A stretch of DNA of 64,000 nucleotides from Salminus brasiliensis (GCF_030463535.1 NC_132879.1:36628425-36692424); one strand, 5' to 3'. Positions 23,487 through 37,930 are shown, numbered from the stretch's first letter. The notes: generated from the sequence alone by a model not told the origin. Program-made: numbers and translations.

Positions 23487-26098
23487 TTATCGGTAAAGCC
23501 TGGTGAACTCTCTGACTGCCCAGCATACCTGCTTACACTCCTCTGCGCTGCAGACGGACCAAAGGGAGGGTAGACGACACAAACATTTGCAAAGTTAAAC
23601 TGGTGAGCCATATGGTATCCTGAAGTGCACAGTAAATGCAACGTGCATTTCCAAAGAAGCTCAAAACGTGGGCGAGTTTTAACGCAACGAATATTCCGTT
23701 GCGACTGATTGCCATTTAAGCTGTGCAAGATTGAGTCACAGTGCTTCATCAACGCTCTGGTTGAGACTTGCTCTGCTGCCTCTGGGAGTTCTGTGCTGCT
23801 CTGCTTGTTTAGGCCTAAGCCTGGGTGAGCTCAGCTGAACAAGTTACATTCGTTATTTCTCTGCTCCTGCAAAATGCTACCAATGTATAACAACTAAGAC
23901 ATTCCCAAGTGCCACGCCTAGTACAAATTTAATACACCCCCTAAAAAAAACCAACAAACCTGCTTGCAATCATCCAGCTTTTCTACTGAAAACTGAAGGT
24001 ATTAAAGACATTCATAAAATTCATTTTAATTATTAAAAGAGGCCCTATGATCAGAAACTGTGTGTCTTGGCATAGTTTAATAATGAGAGTTCAGTGACAT
24101 ACTGTGAACCTTTAACACGGTTGTCTTTTCATTCAAAAGGAAATCCAGTGTAACCAAAGCAGGGCTGTGAAACAGACCAATTCCAGTTTTCCTTTATTAT
24201 ATTTACATATTTATAAATATTTACATTTTGCATCTCTCACCCCAAGCAAAATCAAACTATTTATATTTATATTACACTTAACAAAAGCCTTCTGTAGCAC
24301 CTTTAATTTAATAATATGTAGCCTACAGGTTTATCTGTGCGAGTGTAGCTACAGGAAAAGGTGAGCTCACCTTGTGACCTGTTTATGGAAGTCTGTGAGC
24401 TGCTTATGAGTGACGGTTACAGCCCCTCCCGACATCTCCTTGGGAAGTCCCTTCAGTGCAGCCTCTAGCCAGCGGCAAAAGGTCTGTTTAAGAAAAGAAG
24501 CATTCAGAGACTTAGATATGCTGAACTACACAATACACACAATTTTCCTTGAAATCGCGACAGCTATATAGTTCAATTGAGCAATTGAGTGCTCATAACC
24601 GGGAGACCAGCAACGTGAGCAATGCAAAAAGTAAACACAAGTGCCCTCTAGTGGTACCAAACATGTTTCTCATTTCAGAATGATTAAAATGGTGAAAACT
24701 AAATGTGACAATACGGTTAAAATGCTTCCGTATCAATGTGTGCAGGACAGACATACCGGCCGATCAAAGACCATGATCTCCCAGAGTACTTCAGCTACAT
24801 CAGGCAGTGTATACGAAGGCAGACAGAAGCAACACGTGTGTATCAGCTGAGTGACCAGTTGCTGCCCGTGTTGCTCCATGGCTTGACCAATCAGACGCTT
24901 GCGCAACTCAAAGTCGTCCTCATGCTGAGGAAGTGAGAGTGAACGAGAGAGAAAAGAAAAAGAAAAAAAAAGTCTTGAATACAAAAAAAGTACAAGGAAA
25001 CACAGTGTAATAACAAAACAGCATTGCACCAACTGATCACTCCCAGGCTCACTCAACTTGCCCTTGAATCTACTTAAGAATGATTAAAGAAAAGACATTT
25101 CCAGTTTTCATGAAGCCTTTCCAGCAGAACTGGCCACTCACATCATTGGAAACTCCTGTGTGAATGAGGTCTCTGACAAACTTCATGACGCTGCAATTAG
25201 CATCTCTGTGATCTAGAGTTGTTGCAGCAATGGCACACTGGATGATGTGGACAATGATGGTGCTACCTAGCAATGTAACAGGACTGCGCTGGACAAACCT
25301 AAGACAGAGAGAAAGGAGATCTACAATTCAGTACCTCACACCCACAACCAAAAATAAATAAATAACACTAAATAATACTTGCACACAATATACACTGAAC
25401 ACACATGGGACATCCAATTGATTCTTATCTTCAACACAAGTTAATTTTATAGGTGGTAGGGGGTTACTAACGAAATCAAGATTCCTCAGGTAGCCAGAGA
25501 ACCTAAGCCTAAAGTCAACAGGGATGTCCCTCTGCTCGTCCCAGGCTCGACTCTGGGCTTACATTATCTGGCTAAACTGAGAAATCATGCTCCAGAGATT
25601 AGAGTTAAAGCACTACGACAATGTCTCTTCTTACTCATCACAGAGATACTATAGAGTTGAGATCTTTCTGGAACTTCTGTCCAGTGGTGCTTGTTAAATA
25701 AACCCACAAAGATAAAACTTTACAGCATCATTCACCACATTGTACCATTATGTTTGAGATTACTGGTTAACAGAGACTGATTAAATGTGGATATTAGTAC
25801 CTAGTAGCAAGTCTGAACAGGTCATCCACAGTGTCAGGATGGTTCCGCAGGCCATTTGGCTGCTCCAGAAGCTGGAAGGTGGGCATACAGAGTGCCTGTG
25901 GAAGCCAAATTCAGGTTATATGAATGGTTCACAGACTATAAACCTTGGCTGCAATTTCGTGCAACAGAAACAGTAATTATATAGTGCTATATAAAAATCA
26001 GCCAGCCAATGGCCATTCAAGAAATGATTTATACATTAAAACCATTATGACATATAACATGACCATGTGCTTGGATTTAGCATTAGCTAAACTTAGTG

Positions 26099-26188
<90 letters not shown>

Positions 26189-29100
26189 TATGCCAACCCT
26201 GTGTATCAGCAAGCAAGCAGTACCTGTAGCATGTCCAATAGGCCTTGTCTGCAGCCCTCCTCCATACCATATTCATCCACCAGGATACTGCCCAGGTACA
26301 GGAAGCAGGAATGGGGGTAGACCTGATATACATTCACCATCTGAAACAGCACAAAAACACTGTCAAACACACACAAACAAACAACACACTTTGACCCAGG
26401 AAAGAAAAAAACATGCCCACACACCTGTGTAACAAGTGGTTGCAGTAGGGAAGCTGAACCCTTGCCCACACAACGCACGGCGAACCTCAAACAGCGGCAG
26501 CAGCGCTCCACAATGCGATTATCTGCTTGGTGTGTGTTCAGCGTCTCAGACAACACAGGCCAGATCTAAGAACAGATCCACAGGGGAAGAGAAATTAAAC
26601 CACACACATACACTCATGAGGCATGGAAAGTAAAAGATGACATCATGCTTCTGCTATATAGACAAAACCAGCTGAGATGTATAGGCAAGGCAAGTTTATT
26701 TATACAGCACACCTCACTCATTAAGGCAACTGCAAACAAAGCACATGAGGGGGAGGGGAAAAAGGAAAAAAAAAAAAAAGAAGAAGTTTACCTCTTGGAT
26801 GACTTTCTGACAGGGATGTGTCTGCCCGTTCTCAACAATGGGATTTGTGTGTCTATGAAGAGGAGACCAAAAGTAAAGAACACAAGCCAAACCAAATACT
26901 AAGTGGACTGCTTGCGCTGAGCAACACATCTATCTAAACTCATATCTATGGACATACAGCTGCTGTTGAAGCAAAACCTTGTATCCCTGAATCAGTAAAA
27001 GCAGAAACCTACAGCTTTTAATGCAAGTTAACATCAAGAGACTTTTGACTAGACTTCTACTGGTCCTTTAACCATTAAAACCTTACATGCATCAAGCACT
27101 TATATTACATGCAACAATGGTGATCTGCAGAACTGTGACAGGAATTAACCTATATTCTGTCTCCTCTATGTACAAAAAGAACAAAAAGCTTGAGAGTATA
27201 GCAGCTGTCAAAACTAGCATGTACACAAATTATACATATTTCTCAAAATTCTCTCCAACATTCTTGTAAGTGACTGGATTCAGTAGAGGATGAAACTGTA
27301 GGCACGTTAGTAAAGGTTGAGACTGACCTGAAGATAACTGCCAGTCTGTCTAGCCATACTGTGGGGTCTGCTGATTTCCCGTTACTGGAGTCCTGCGCCA
27401 GCAGCTGAAGACACACAAACATTTAAACGCTAATTCAGCACATAGTAAATAAGTAAGTAAGTAAATAAAACACTCCACACACCTTCTTTAGAGCCATGAC
27501 CTGCACGGAGCACAGATCACTTAGACACTCCGCTATCTTCTCCAGAGGAAGCCGAGCCAGCACCAAAGCTGTGCCTGGGAGGAGCCAATCAAACCTCATT
27601 AATCTACTGTGAACAAACACTGCATGCACATTTTTTTTTTTAAATAAAGCTTTTATATTAGTGTACATAAATAGCATGTTATATTGAGAGTTATCATACA
27701 AAGGCATATCTAGGCATGATATAGTCATTATTATAAAGAGGACAAGAACTGAACCAGCAGTTCCATTTCTTTGTAAACACAGTGGTGACTTCTGTTTGTG
27801 CATTTTCTTGAAGCAGGGGTAATTCCTTTGTCAGCTATATTTAAAAAACCAAGTGTCAAAGTTGACTTGGCAGTACCTTTAAGTAGACCTATGGCAGCTT
27901 CAGTGGACAGAGCGAAGGAGTCGAGGGACCGGGCGATTTCCAGCAGGCCCTGGAAATGCTGTGCCATGTGATCCCTGCACACTGAGCAGATGTTGTGGAT
28001 GGCCTTGGCCGCTACAGAGGCCAGCGGCTTTTCCCGCAGCCCTTTCATCAGATAGCTCAGCACAGGGTCTGAGAAACAGACAGACATCACACACATTAGA
28101 TACACATTAGATTAGGAAAGTCCTGGGGCAACTCTCTAAGCAATTCATGACCACATCCTGTTGCTATAAATGATTTGCTACATGTTCTTATCTGCAAAGC
28201 AACGACAGGTTACAAAGAACATGAACAATGAATCTTTAATGGGCAAACATGCAAATTAGCACAACAAAAATGAAAAATAAAAAAATAAAAATAAATAAAT
28301 GTGATTATCTATATCCTTAATATAAGAACCAGAGTTCTTTGCCCCCACACTCTTAGACTGATGCATGGGCCACACAATTTGTTGTTCACAATCTTGCTAA
28401 ATTTCTCTTGAACAACTAACAGGACATGGCAAAAACATGGCAGAAGACAGCGAGCCATACAAGCCAACTAGCTCAGTTTTCATGGCTTTTATGCATGGTC
28501 AATGTTGTCTTTCAATGATCACATGAAATCGGGACACCTTCAGCGCTTGTCAGGAAGGATGAATTGGCCTCAAAGTCAAAGAAAGCCTGAACAACACTTT
28601 CATAACCGGTTGATATTGTTATGCTTACTTAAGAAGCGTGGATTACGGTCAACCACCTCGCTCATCTCTCCTACCAGCTCAATGCTGGTGTAGCGGACAG
28701 CGATGTGCACCGTCTGAGGCAGAAGCACCACCTGTTCTAGCACCTCTGTAAGAGTGGGGTTATTCTCGCTGCACATACACACAAACACACACACAAAAAA
28801 GAGAAACATTCAGTTATTCAGAATTATACAGTGGGGAGGGGGGTAGTATTGTTTATCTATCTGTGCTAATCACAAAACAACAAAAAAATAAAATAAAAAG
28901 GACAGCGATTGTAGATTAAAAGCTCACTCACGGATCAACGCTCTTTGCAATCGCAGCCATGATAAAGAGCACAGCCTCGGTCACTTCCCAGGGTGGGTTA
29001 CCTTCTCTAAGAGTAGAGTACAGCTGGAGGAGACAAACAACAAATATTAAGAACACAAAGTTTTGCATTTGGGGCAGAAGATGTTCAGCTTTTGCTTAAA

Positions 29101-32100
29101 ATAGAAACCTTCTACCTGTGAGAAACATTCCATGGAGCCCACAAGGAAAATAACATCCTTAACGAGATCAGACACCCTCATCCTGAACTCGCCAAAGTCA
29201 TCAGTGTCTTCCGGAATTCCTTCCTGTAAGGATGATACATCGCACGCAATTTAAATAAGGAAGAGAAAAATGGACACCAGACACTGGTGTAAAAGAGGTT
29301 GAACTCACATGGTCTGGGTCCAGCTGGCAGTGGCGGGCCAGGCTGTGCAGGAGTCTCTGGATGTAAGGCCTGAAGACACCATGCAGAGCTGGGTCATTGG
29401 TCTTATATAGGTGCTCCCCAAGACGGTACCAGAAGTTGAAGGAGATCTCCACCACCTTTTTAGTGACAGAGATAGAACTGATGCCAAACAACGTACGTAG
29501 CTCACTGAAATCTGCACAATTTACCACACTAAAATTGAGTTTTGATTATGAAATGCCATCTTTTATACAGCAGAGCATGCATCCATGCGTCCTATTCCTT
29601 TTATCTACTCTGGCCAATAACCAGACATGGTGTTCTGTGACTTAAAATATGCTGCAACACTTCTGCCAGTTTCCTTCCTTTCAGTTTTACACAAAGTGCT
29701 AATAGCACCTCCCTTTGCAGAGATCCTTCAGTCAAGTGGTTTACGGTTTAAAAGATTCATAATAATACAAAAATTAACATTAATATGAAAGTCTGTTTGG
29801 TCATTATTAACCAAACAATTACACACATTGCATGCTATACAAAAAATGACCCTCAGAACATGCATACAGTTCTGTATCAAGTCTAAATTAATATTTAATT
29901 TCATATAATCTGACAACTTCACATGACCTTAAAAGCAGATAGGAGGAGGACTTGGATGCCCAGAAATCTGCCAGAACATTATTTAATATTCATTTGGTAC
30001 AAACAAGATCCGGCAGATTTATTACATATGTTCTGGACATGTCCAAAAAACATAAATCCGTTTTGACAAATCAAATTCATAGTCTCCCTATAATATTTTT
30101 TTATTGGAAATACCAATAGACTGCTCATCTTATGCTGCTTTATTTGATGTTCTGCTGTTTGATGCCCTTTTAAATAACTATAAATGCAACACATCCTTCT
30201 GAACTTTGTTAGCTAGGCAACTAAAATTGCTCAAGTGGAAAGATGCTCTTCCCACTACTTATTCGCAATGGATCAAAGATGTAATGCCATATGACAATTG
30301 CGGAAAATAAGGAAGTGAAGAGTTTAACCCTTTAATATTTATTATTTTTTAACAAATATGATTATTATTTATTATTATTATTATTATGAGGGGTCTTATC
30401 TGCATTTATGTTCCGAATATGTGAAACATCCTGTTATAGGTCTGTGGGGTGGGTGAGTCTAAGGAAGTTTGTACTGTATTGTAGAAATCTTGACATTGAC
30501 AAAATTGCTATATCAATTTGTCAAAAAATATCATTCGCTTTCAAACAGTTCAGCTTGCTTATAGGAATATGCATGAGAACTTGAAGGGCTTGTGTCCACA
30601 TGTCTTTGTGCAGGTGTATGTGACTTACCTCATATTGAGGATGTCCAGCACAAATGAGTAGGAGCTCCAAGGTGCGCAGGTCTCCCATGCCTTGCCCAGG
30701 GCTTCTCACAGTAATTTCCAGAAACGTCTCACATAACTCCGTGAAGATCCTGCAGTAGTTCAATACTCTGCGTATGCACACAAGTGAAAGAGGGTTAGAT
30801 GGGCATTACATGAAATATGAAAATAATTTAACCAACTACATTCTGCATCATTAGTATGCATGGGTCCATGTGCTTACTTGTCAAGATCTTCTCGGGCCAC
30901 AGCCATGTGGTAGGCTGTTTCTAGTGTTAGTACTCCTTGGAAGAGCTGCATAGCCAGAGGCATGTGTGTGTCCACGTTCTCAATGGCATAGAGTGCTGAA
31001 CACACACAGTCGGACGCTGCCTCATGTAGGTTAGTCGAGGTCGCATCCCTTTGCTGCCATTAGAGAAGAAAAAGATGCTTAAAAAAATCTTACCGGCTTA
31101 ACAAGAGCAGAACACTTGAGATAAAGAAACGATGACTGACTACTGTATGTGATTGTGAGATCGTAAAACAAGTAACATCAACAGTAACATCAAATCACTA
31201 AACTCTCCAAACCGGGCACGGGCGCTCAGCTAAAACCGCAACCGGTCTAAATTTCTCTTTCAATCAGGCCGTAATTTAAAACTGTCCACCCACACATCTA
31301 TCGGTCAGGACGTGTCGAGTTAAAACCTATTTTTAGTTCACATACACTACTACTACGTGACTCCCCAGCCCTCAAGTCTGCCACACAAACATGGACAGAG
31401 CCAGAGAGTCTCTCTTACAGTTGTGACTGGCATGAAAAGCATAACTCACCAGCACTTGGAAGAGCACCATCAGCAGCTGGTTACTCGCCATAAAGTTGCT
31501 GTCCAGCACGCCTAGGTTAAACCAGCTGCCCAGGCAACGGAACACCTTAATAAGCATCTTCTCATCGTGCCCCGACTTCTCCGCACACGTCAGCTAGTGG
31601 TGAACAGGGGAAATAAAGAAAAAAGGTTAAGATCATCAGAGGGTGGCATCCTGATTTCTGGGGTTAAACAGTAAAGACTGCAATTTTAATGCTGGTCCAT
31701 AAACTGACAGTTGAACTGAAAATGATTCATCACACCTGACTTTTTCTTTTCATGCATCTGCAGTTTCAGAAATGCTATTTTGGTGCATCTTCTGAACTTA
31801 CCTAACTGTACCCTATACCACAGCCAGGAAGACACATGAATAATCAGCTGCTAAATCATAAACCTCAGGCAAACATGTCTAAAGTCATGAGTCAAATAGC
31901 TTTTGACTGCTATTCCAAGATCTACATTTGTAAAACTAGCAAGGTTGATAAAAGCACACTTTCTTCTGACTATTGTTAACTAGGCAATTCGGGGAAATGA
32001 CTGGCTACTATCATTCCTAGAAGTGACTACGGCCTATTAAACAATTATCTGTAAGAAATAAAATGATGGTGCCACCCCAGAATCAGCTCTGAATTAATAC

Positions 32101-34397
32101 GTAGTGAGCACACATTTGTTTCGGTGCTTGCTTTGATTTTAAGCACATAAAACAACCTACTGGTAGGAGCCCTTCCTGTTCAGAAAAATGAATAAATAAA
32201 TAAATAAATAAATGTCTTTTCATAAATATAGAGGCTTTTAATATGTTGACCTCTAAGCAGGCTAGACCTGTACCTTAATCTCTATCTACATCTGTGTGCA
32301 GGGACTGAAATTATTTATATTTGCCCATGTTGGTTTATCCTAGATGCCAAACTCTAAAACTGCAGCAAAGAAAGCTGAGGAAAGGTGTATTTTCTTGGCT
32401 TCACTGAAAGAGAAGATTGAGGCTTACAAGCAGTGTGATCACAGTGGTGGAGTAGTAAGCCAGGTCTTCTATGATCTCAGACCGCCGGTTTGCACCGATC
32501 CTCAGAGAGCGGCTGTGCACTTCCTCTGGCAGAACTGTGAGGATCTCAATCAGGAAAGGCATCGAGGTCACGTCGTTACTGTATCTGAGAGGAGATGGGG
32601 AGAGTTTGGGGGAGGGGGTGAAAACAAGGGGTTAACTGGGCTATTAAGTAAACAAAGAGTGAACATTTGAACCTCAAGGTCTTAACTCCTTATCACATCA
32701 ACATAACAGGCATGGATGCTTTTTTTTTTTTACAAGTTTGATCACTTTAAATCCTCAAACTCTCACTGGATACTTACTTTTCTATGAGGGTGTGGACACA
32801 GCCCTTCCATGAGGCCATTTGGAGGGCAAGATCAGCAATTGCCAGAGCAAGCTAGGAGAAAAAGAGCAAGGGTTAAGAAAAAAAATGGCTAAAGCCCCAA
32901 TACATGGCAATGTTGTTTCCAATACTTATGAAGGTACAAACTTAAGCCAGTAGGGCTACCCAATAGATCCTTTCTGGAGGTCATCCTTACATCCTTAACT
33001 CTGCTCTTAAACTTGACCCACAGGTCACTTTCCCTTGTTCTTACCTCTGTGCAACAAAGCAAACCCCCCCTCCCCATTCCTCTTTATCAGAGCCAGCTCC
33101 TGAAACCCTAATTCATGCTTTTATCTCTAGCCGCAGAGATTCCTGCAACTCTCCATTACTCCATAAACTTTAGATGGTTCAGAACTCTGCTGCTCATCTC
33201 CCCAGTGACACGTCACATCACCACATTACACCAGTTCCCCAAAACTTCAACTGGCTTCCTACAGTCTATGAACTGCTTACCATTCCCTTTTCTAAACTCT
33301 GCAGCTTTGGTGGCTTAGCATTCTCCAGAGCTGCTCTCTCTTTCTCTCCTTACGCATTCAACAGTCAGAAACTCTGACTCTGTCTCTGTCTCTGTTCAAA
33401 CCCAACCTTAAAACATCCCTTCCTCTTACGCATACAACCTGTCTCTGTGTCTCTTATAACTCCCATCATTCTTCCCCTCCATGTTGTCATTTATGTATAG
33501 TTATTTGTCGTCATCACTATGGTTGTCTGCCACTAAAGGTTTACATGTTCAGTCTAACTGTATTCAAGAAGCACCTCTGGGTCTTTGAAAAGTGCTATAC
33601 AAAATGTCCTGTTTTCTTTCCTAATCACAATTGCACTACTGACTTCTGCAACACTAACACAGAGAGCACAATGTGCGAATTACATCCCCATCATGAAGCC
33701 AGCATACAATTGTGTGCTGTATGCTTCCTGACCAACCCACATATTTTTCATGTTGAGTTTCTATGGTTGTTTTTTGATGAATATAGGACATCTAGTCACA
33801 TGACAAAACATGCAAACTTCAGTCTTTAATCTTGTAATCTGTTTTTAAAGGGCCCATATATTAAAAAAACAAATCTCCTCACAGTTTTGAAAGAAGTACC
33901 ATGCATTCCCCAGTCCCCATTTTTGTGCTTGACTATTCATTTTGTTGGAAATTGGAAGATTTAAAATGTTTGTCTGCAAATTATCCGATTTCCCAAATAC
34001 CCGGAGAGCACACACATGACTGAAGCCCTGCAAAAAGCCCTTGCAAACTGGAACCTAGATGAAAAGAAGCTTGCTGCTGTTACGACCGACATTGTTGTCA
34101 AAGAGGTGCAGCTGCTGAAATGGCAAAGGTTTTAACAAATTGTTAAACTGATATTAACTGCTAAGTGTTACACTCAGCATACCCTCAATAAAGCAGTAAA
34201 AAAGTGAGTTTGACATTGTTCACCTGTACATTGAGTTATGTCAGTTGAACAAGCATTACTTATGCCAGCTGATGTGCTGAACCTGAATCTAATTTTAGAC
34301 ATTTTAAGTAGAAGTGTTACACATTTAACCTCACAAAAAAATCTCATACAGGACATGTCCTATTTGCCCATTTTATAAATGTTTTAGTAATAATTTA

Positions 34398-34452
<55 letters not shown>

Positions 34453-37033
34453 AAAACGTATGATCTCTGATATTTCATGCCAGCCTCCCAGTCAGATTAG
34501 CATGCTACCTGTGTGACGATGATGGGCGAGAGGTCTTTGAGGTTCTGGATGTGGGAGAGCAGCGAGTCGCGCAGGGCGATGTGCGTCTCCTGAGGAAGCT
34601 CATAGAATGACGTCTGAATCTTCATCTTCATGGTCTGCGCTGCAAAGTAACAGGACTCCACATCCTGCTTCAGCTGCAGGAGCTGATCTGATATCTCCCA
34701 CGCGTGCATCTGCATGGGTGACATTAAATCATCAAGAGAAGGACAATTCAGAAGGGGGTATGCACACACTAGAAGTTTAAAAAATAATTATTCTGGGTAA
34801 GCAAGTTTACTTCCCACTGCACCATGTAAAACATCTATAGCTATGAGCTGCCTGAAGCAGTCAAACGTAGCATACTTTGCCCCATGTTTTACATGAAGAT
34901 AGAAAAAAAAGTTCACATTTCAAGACAAGAAGCTTAATCTTGAGAATTGTGATTAAAAGTGATGGGAATACACTTTATCCGTCTGCAACCTTCCTTGTAT
35001 GTGAAACACTGCGGCTCTTCAGTCCAGTCAGACCTGATCATTTGCATTTCAGAAAAAATACAAACAAAAGGACTGTTGTGTCACTTGGAGATCAACAAAG
35101 CAACTGATGTAAATAGCACGGACTAGGAACCTAAATTATGTTACACTGGAAGTGGCTTTAATAGACTCTACATGCAGACAAACCGATGCACCTGGCTAAA
35201 TGTAAATGTAAAATGTAAATGTACTGCCTAGGACAGTCTCTCGCTGCATTTAACATGAGAAAATGCCCCATGAGTCCAGACACTTGCATGGACTACAAGT
35301 AAAACTAGAAACTGTACATCTGCTGTGAGGATGATGCTGCTGCTGCTGCTGCTGCTGTTAATTACATGGCCCTTAACAGAGTTTGGGGACATCTAGTCAT
35401 CCTTTAGCAATTCATACTACAACAGTCAAATGTTTCCCTGGCCACTCCCGATTTGAGGGATTGAATCACAATGCGTCTCCAAGACCCATTTAGACCCCGT
35501 TCACACCTGTAATCATCAACACTGTCCACCTCTAAATCCAATCACTCCAGACGTATGGAAATGTCTGGTGTGAATGGGGCCTAAATCTCACCAAGTCTCC
35601 CTGGTCCTTTCAGAAAAAGCATGCCAGCCAGATTTATAGAGTGGCTTTGGTCATATTTAACTCTCTGAATCATATTTAAACCCTGTAGCTGCAAATATGA
35701 AGTGTGTGACTCCAGGAGGATTCACATTACCTCTTCACTGTTGTGTCTGACTGAACTCTCCCACACCATCTTGTCTTACTGCACTGTAGAGCTAGCTACA
35801 GTCTCTGTCTTGGGTCCTGTAAACACAGGCCTTTTTGTATGATTGGGATGCTAAAAGTACCCCTGATCTCTCGACTCTATTTTAAATTCAGGAGTTTCAG
35901 TCAGTATTAGGTTACTGGTAGGTGACTAAGGAGTCCTTCCACCTTAACACTACCAACAAACGTGAACTTTACCACACCTGGGCAATTTGGTCTTTTGTTA
36001 AAGCACAAAAATAAAGCTGTAAACGTGTAAACCTCATACCGCTCAGCTGCCTGATTAAATTGGGCCGCTGAGACGAATACAACGTGAATCAAATGACACG
36101 GAATCAAAGTAGCTCATGAAAACTAGGAGGCGGAAACCAAGGTCTACTCCTCTGCTAAGCCCGCAAATATGTATTAGCTAGCTAAGGCCTTTTCTCAGCT
36201 AGGCGGGAAGCATTTTTACACACAAATCGGTTCCTATTTACCAAACACACTTGCTGGTTACATCGCTTAAACACAGACCGACAACAGTATTAAACTGAGA
36301 CTGGACCGAGTTTCACTGTGCTGTCTGTACATGCTTGCTTAGCATAACCGCTAACATGCTAGCTAACAGGACCAGCACCGCGGAGGGAGGGACGCAGGCA
36401 GCGGTGTAGCCTCAGCTAGCCGCGCTAACACCACTCACTCACTCACTGAAGCTAAAGCAGCTAGCTAGCTAGCTAGCTAGCTAGCTAACTCGGCTAGTAA
36501 GCGGTACAGGTTAGCTAGTCGTTCACTGTGTTCATGCGACTCAACGTACAGTCCAAACCAACCCCCTGAGATTTAAAACTAAGCCACATAGCTACGAGAA
36601 CCGGTTCTAAAATTAAATAGACAAACAGTGCCCAAAGCAGGAGCCACAATGGGTTACGAGGCTGAACTTGTCCGTTCCACCTTAAACAGTGCGGCAGCTA
36701 CATCCTGTAGTCCCGTACAGGCGCCGGACTGTAAGCGATGCACCATTTAAGGTGGAACGGACCGTTCAGACCAAACAAGAAGCAGACAACCAGCCCCACT
36801 GCTATCGTTAGCTGCCACTCTCCACCCTTTTCTTTCTACCTCGCCCGTTTTCGGCACAGCATTTGCGGTGAAATCTGAGAGAAAAGCTGAATGACTGAGG
36901 CCCGTTCACTCACCGATCTCTGCAGTTCTCCCAGCCACACCGAGGCCCGCTCCTTGCCGGCTGGGTCTGGGTCGTGGTAGAGCGCCTGAACGGCCTGGTA
37001 GACCAGCGACAGGCTCGGCTTGCCCCCGTCCAT
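23487..37033 (-). CDS. tnpo3: Transportin-3
   Basis: Twenty-two coding exons on the minus strand: 36914-37033, 34509-34709, 32778-32851, 32428-32584, 31450-31593, 30878-31053, 30629-30767, 29309-29455, 29116-29223, 28932-29023, 28629-28768, 27877-28068, 27483-27574, 27328-27404, 26792-26852, 26425-26565, 26224-26340, 25801-25895, 25142-25298, 24757-24924, 24371-24483, 23487-23547. Every junction is GT-AG and in frame, giving 923 aa, the length of the human protein. It starts [20 protein letters not shown] and ends [12 protein letters not shown]3 is an importin-beta family HEAT-repeat receptor that carries SR splicing factors and CPSF6 into the nucleus and releases them on RanGTP. The arginine helix that grips RS domains is intact ([11 protein letters not shown], Arg664, 667, 671). 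It converges on irf5; 5.6 kb separates the stop codons. Confidence 0.97.
26099..26184. repeat. (TA)n microsatellite in tnpo3 intron 17
   Basis: Roughly 85 bases of pure TA only about 40 bases from the end of the 26224-26340 exon, inside the short intron between it and 25801-25895. Confidence 0.95.
29517..30628 (-). other. tnpo3: tnpo3 intron 7, main part
   Basis: AT-rich intron sequence with an ATT run near 30363-30386. 29930-30310 has the look of old repeat sequence. No exon is needed here: the flanking exons join in frame. Confidence 0.7.
33080..33430 (+). mobile_element. L2-type LINE fragment in tnpo3 intron 2
   Basis: The plus strand encodes decayed pieces such as [28 protein letters not shown] and LKTSLPL-like sequence, following the IQNAAAR, HITP, HWLPV order of the L2 reverse transcriptase C-terminus. 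It lies opposite in strand to tnpo3. Confidence 0.6.
34405..34449. repeat. (TA)n microsatellite in tnpo3 intron 2
   Basis: A pure TA run of about 45 bases, about 60 bases beyond the end of exon 2. Confidence 0.95.
34770..36669 (-). other. tnpo3: tnpo3 intron 1
   Basis: Holds a GCT trinucleotide run near 35335-35356, a TAGC run at about 36457-36489, and a half-arm of the foldback repeat (TTCCACCTTAA) at 35937-35947. The part next to exon 1 is CpG-richer, consistent with a promoter-proximal region. No other gene seen. Confidence 0.75.
36457..36489. repeat. (GCTA)n microsatellite
   Basis: About eight AGCT/GCTA units. Shorter runs of the same unit occur at about 44661-44674 and 45209-45223, next to the calumenin promoter. 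Confidence 0.9.
36670..36762. repeat. Foldback (MITE-like) element, copy B
   Basis: GTCCGTTCCACCTTAAA at 36670-36686 is perfectly inverted at 36746-36762, around a 59-base interior. It lies in tnpo3 intron 1, about 150 bases from the end of exon 1, with related arms at 8024-8124. Confidence 0.9.
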
Positions 37034-37360
37034 CTCTGCGCTCTCAGTCCCTCCACAAGCTCAGCGTGGTCAGAAACGGTCAACGCGGCACTGCGCTCCT
37101 TAAAGGCTGACGGACACACAGGCTGATATTTACTTGGCCCTTGTGCTCTGCGGTCTGACCGCCATCTCAAACACTCACACACACGGAGCCCGACTAACCC
37201 GTCCGTGTGGAAACCACGGAGAGGAACTGAAGTTACACACACTTGTGAGCTCGTCTGCTGAGAGAGAAAGAGAGAGGGAGAGAGGGAGCTGTAACTCCGT
37301 TCCACCCGCGCTGTGCTCACTCCTCACCGGGGGAAGACTTTAAAGCTATAAAAGCGCCGC
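37034..37360 (-). promoter_or_regulatory. tnpo3: tnpo3 5'UTR and promoter region
   Basis: CpG-bearing sequence directly upstream of the tnpo3 ATG, with a GA-rich run at about 37261-37288. No TATA box is evident, as expected for a housekeeping gene; the exact start site cannot be placed. Confidence 0.5.
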
Positions 37361-37733
37361 GAATATCAAAATACATTTGTGACATTTGTGCGGTCTATTT
37401 TGAGGGTATGGCTGATGAGGACACTCCTCCCTACACCGCTTTAGGACATCCACACTATCGTTAAGCGCCCTGTAGGTGGCGCCAGCTTCTCGGGTTGGAT
37501 GGTGGTTATCTCCTCTACAGGCGCGGTCTGCTTCACGAGATAAGGTGTTCCTGTTCAGCTCGCGTGCTAAAATTGGTCTAATTTAATCGAAAGCAGCGTT
37601 TTAATGCAATCAATAAAAATGGTAAGTGTCAGACGAGTAATCTGTACATCTTTTTTTATCCATTACAACATTTATTATTTTGCTTTCTCTTTATTTTTGA
37701 ACTAGCGTCACCAGTTCATGGGAAACAAATCAG

Positions 37734-37747
37734 ATGAATTTGTTTTT

Positions 37748-37779
<32 letters not shown>

Positions 37780-37804
37780 TTTGTTGTTGTTGTTGTTGTT
37801 GTTA
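37734..37804. repeat. (TTTA)n and (TTG)n tract
   Basis: TTTA repeats at about 37743-37781 run directly into seven TTG units. Confidence 0.9.
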
Positions 37805-37868
37805 GAGGAATGTTCTGTTTTGGTTTATCTTTTAAATAATAAAATGATTTATAGAGAGCAAAAAGTGC

Positions 37869-37930
37869 ACACCCCCGGACTGTTCCTTCTGCAGTTGTGC
37901 CTCTATACAGTACACATCAATATACAATAT
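37869..37930. repeat. Dispersed repeat, copy 1 (copy 2 at 41852-41915)
   Basis: GTTGTGCCTCTATACAGTAC followed by ACATCAATATACAAT is shared with GTTGTGCCTCTGTACGGTAC then AAATCAATATACAAT at about 41876-41912. Confidence 0.7.

Noticed and set aside
26100-26333. Open frames of alternating Ile-Tyr
   Set aside because: Translation of the TA microsatellite, not a protein. The same applies to 6800-7081.
32344-32670. 108-codon open frame on the plus strand
   Set aside because: Overlaps tnpo3 exon 4 antisense and runs into intron sequence; no protein-like composition.
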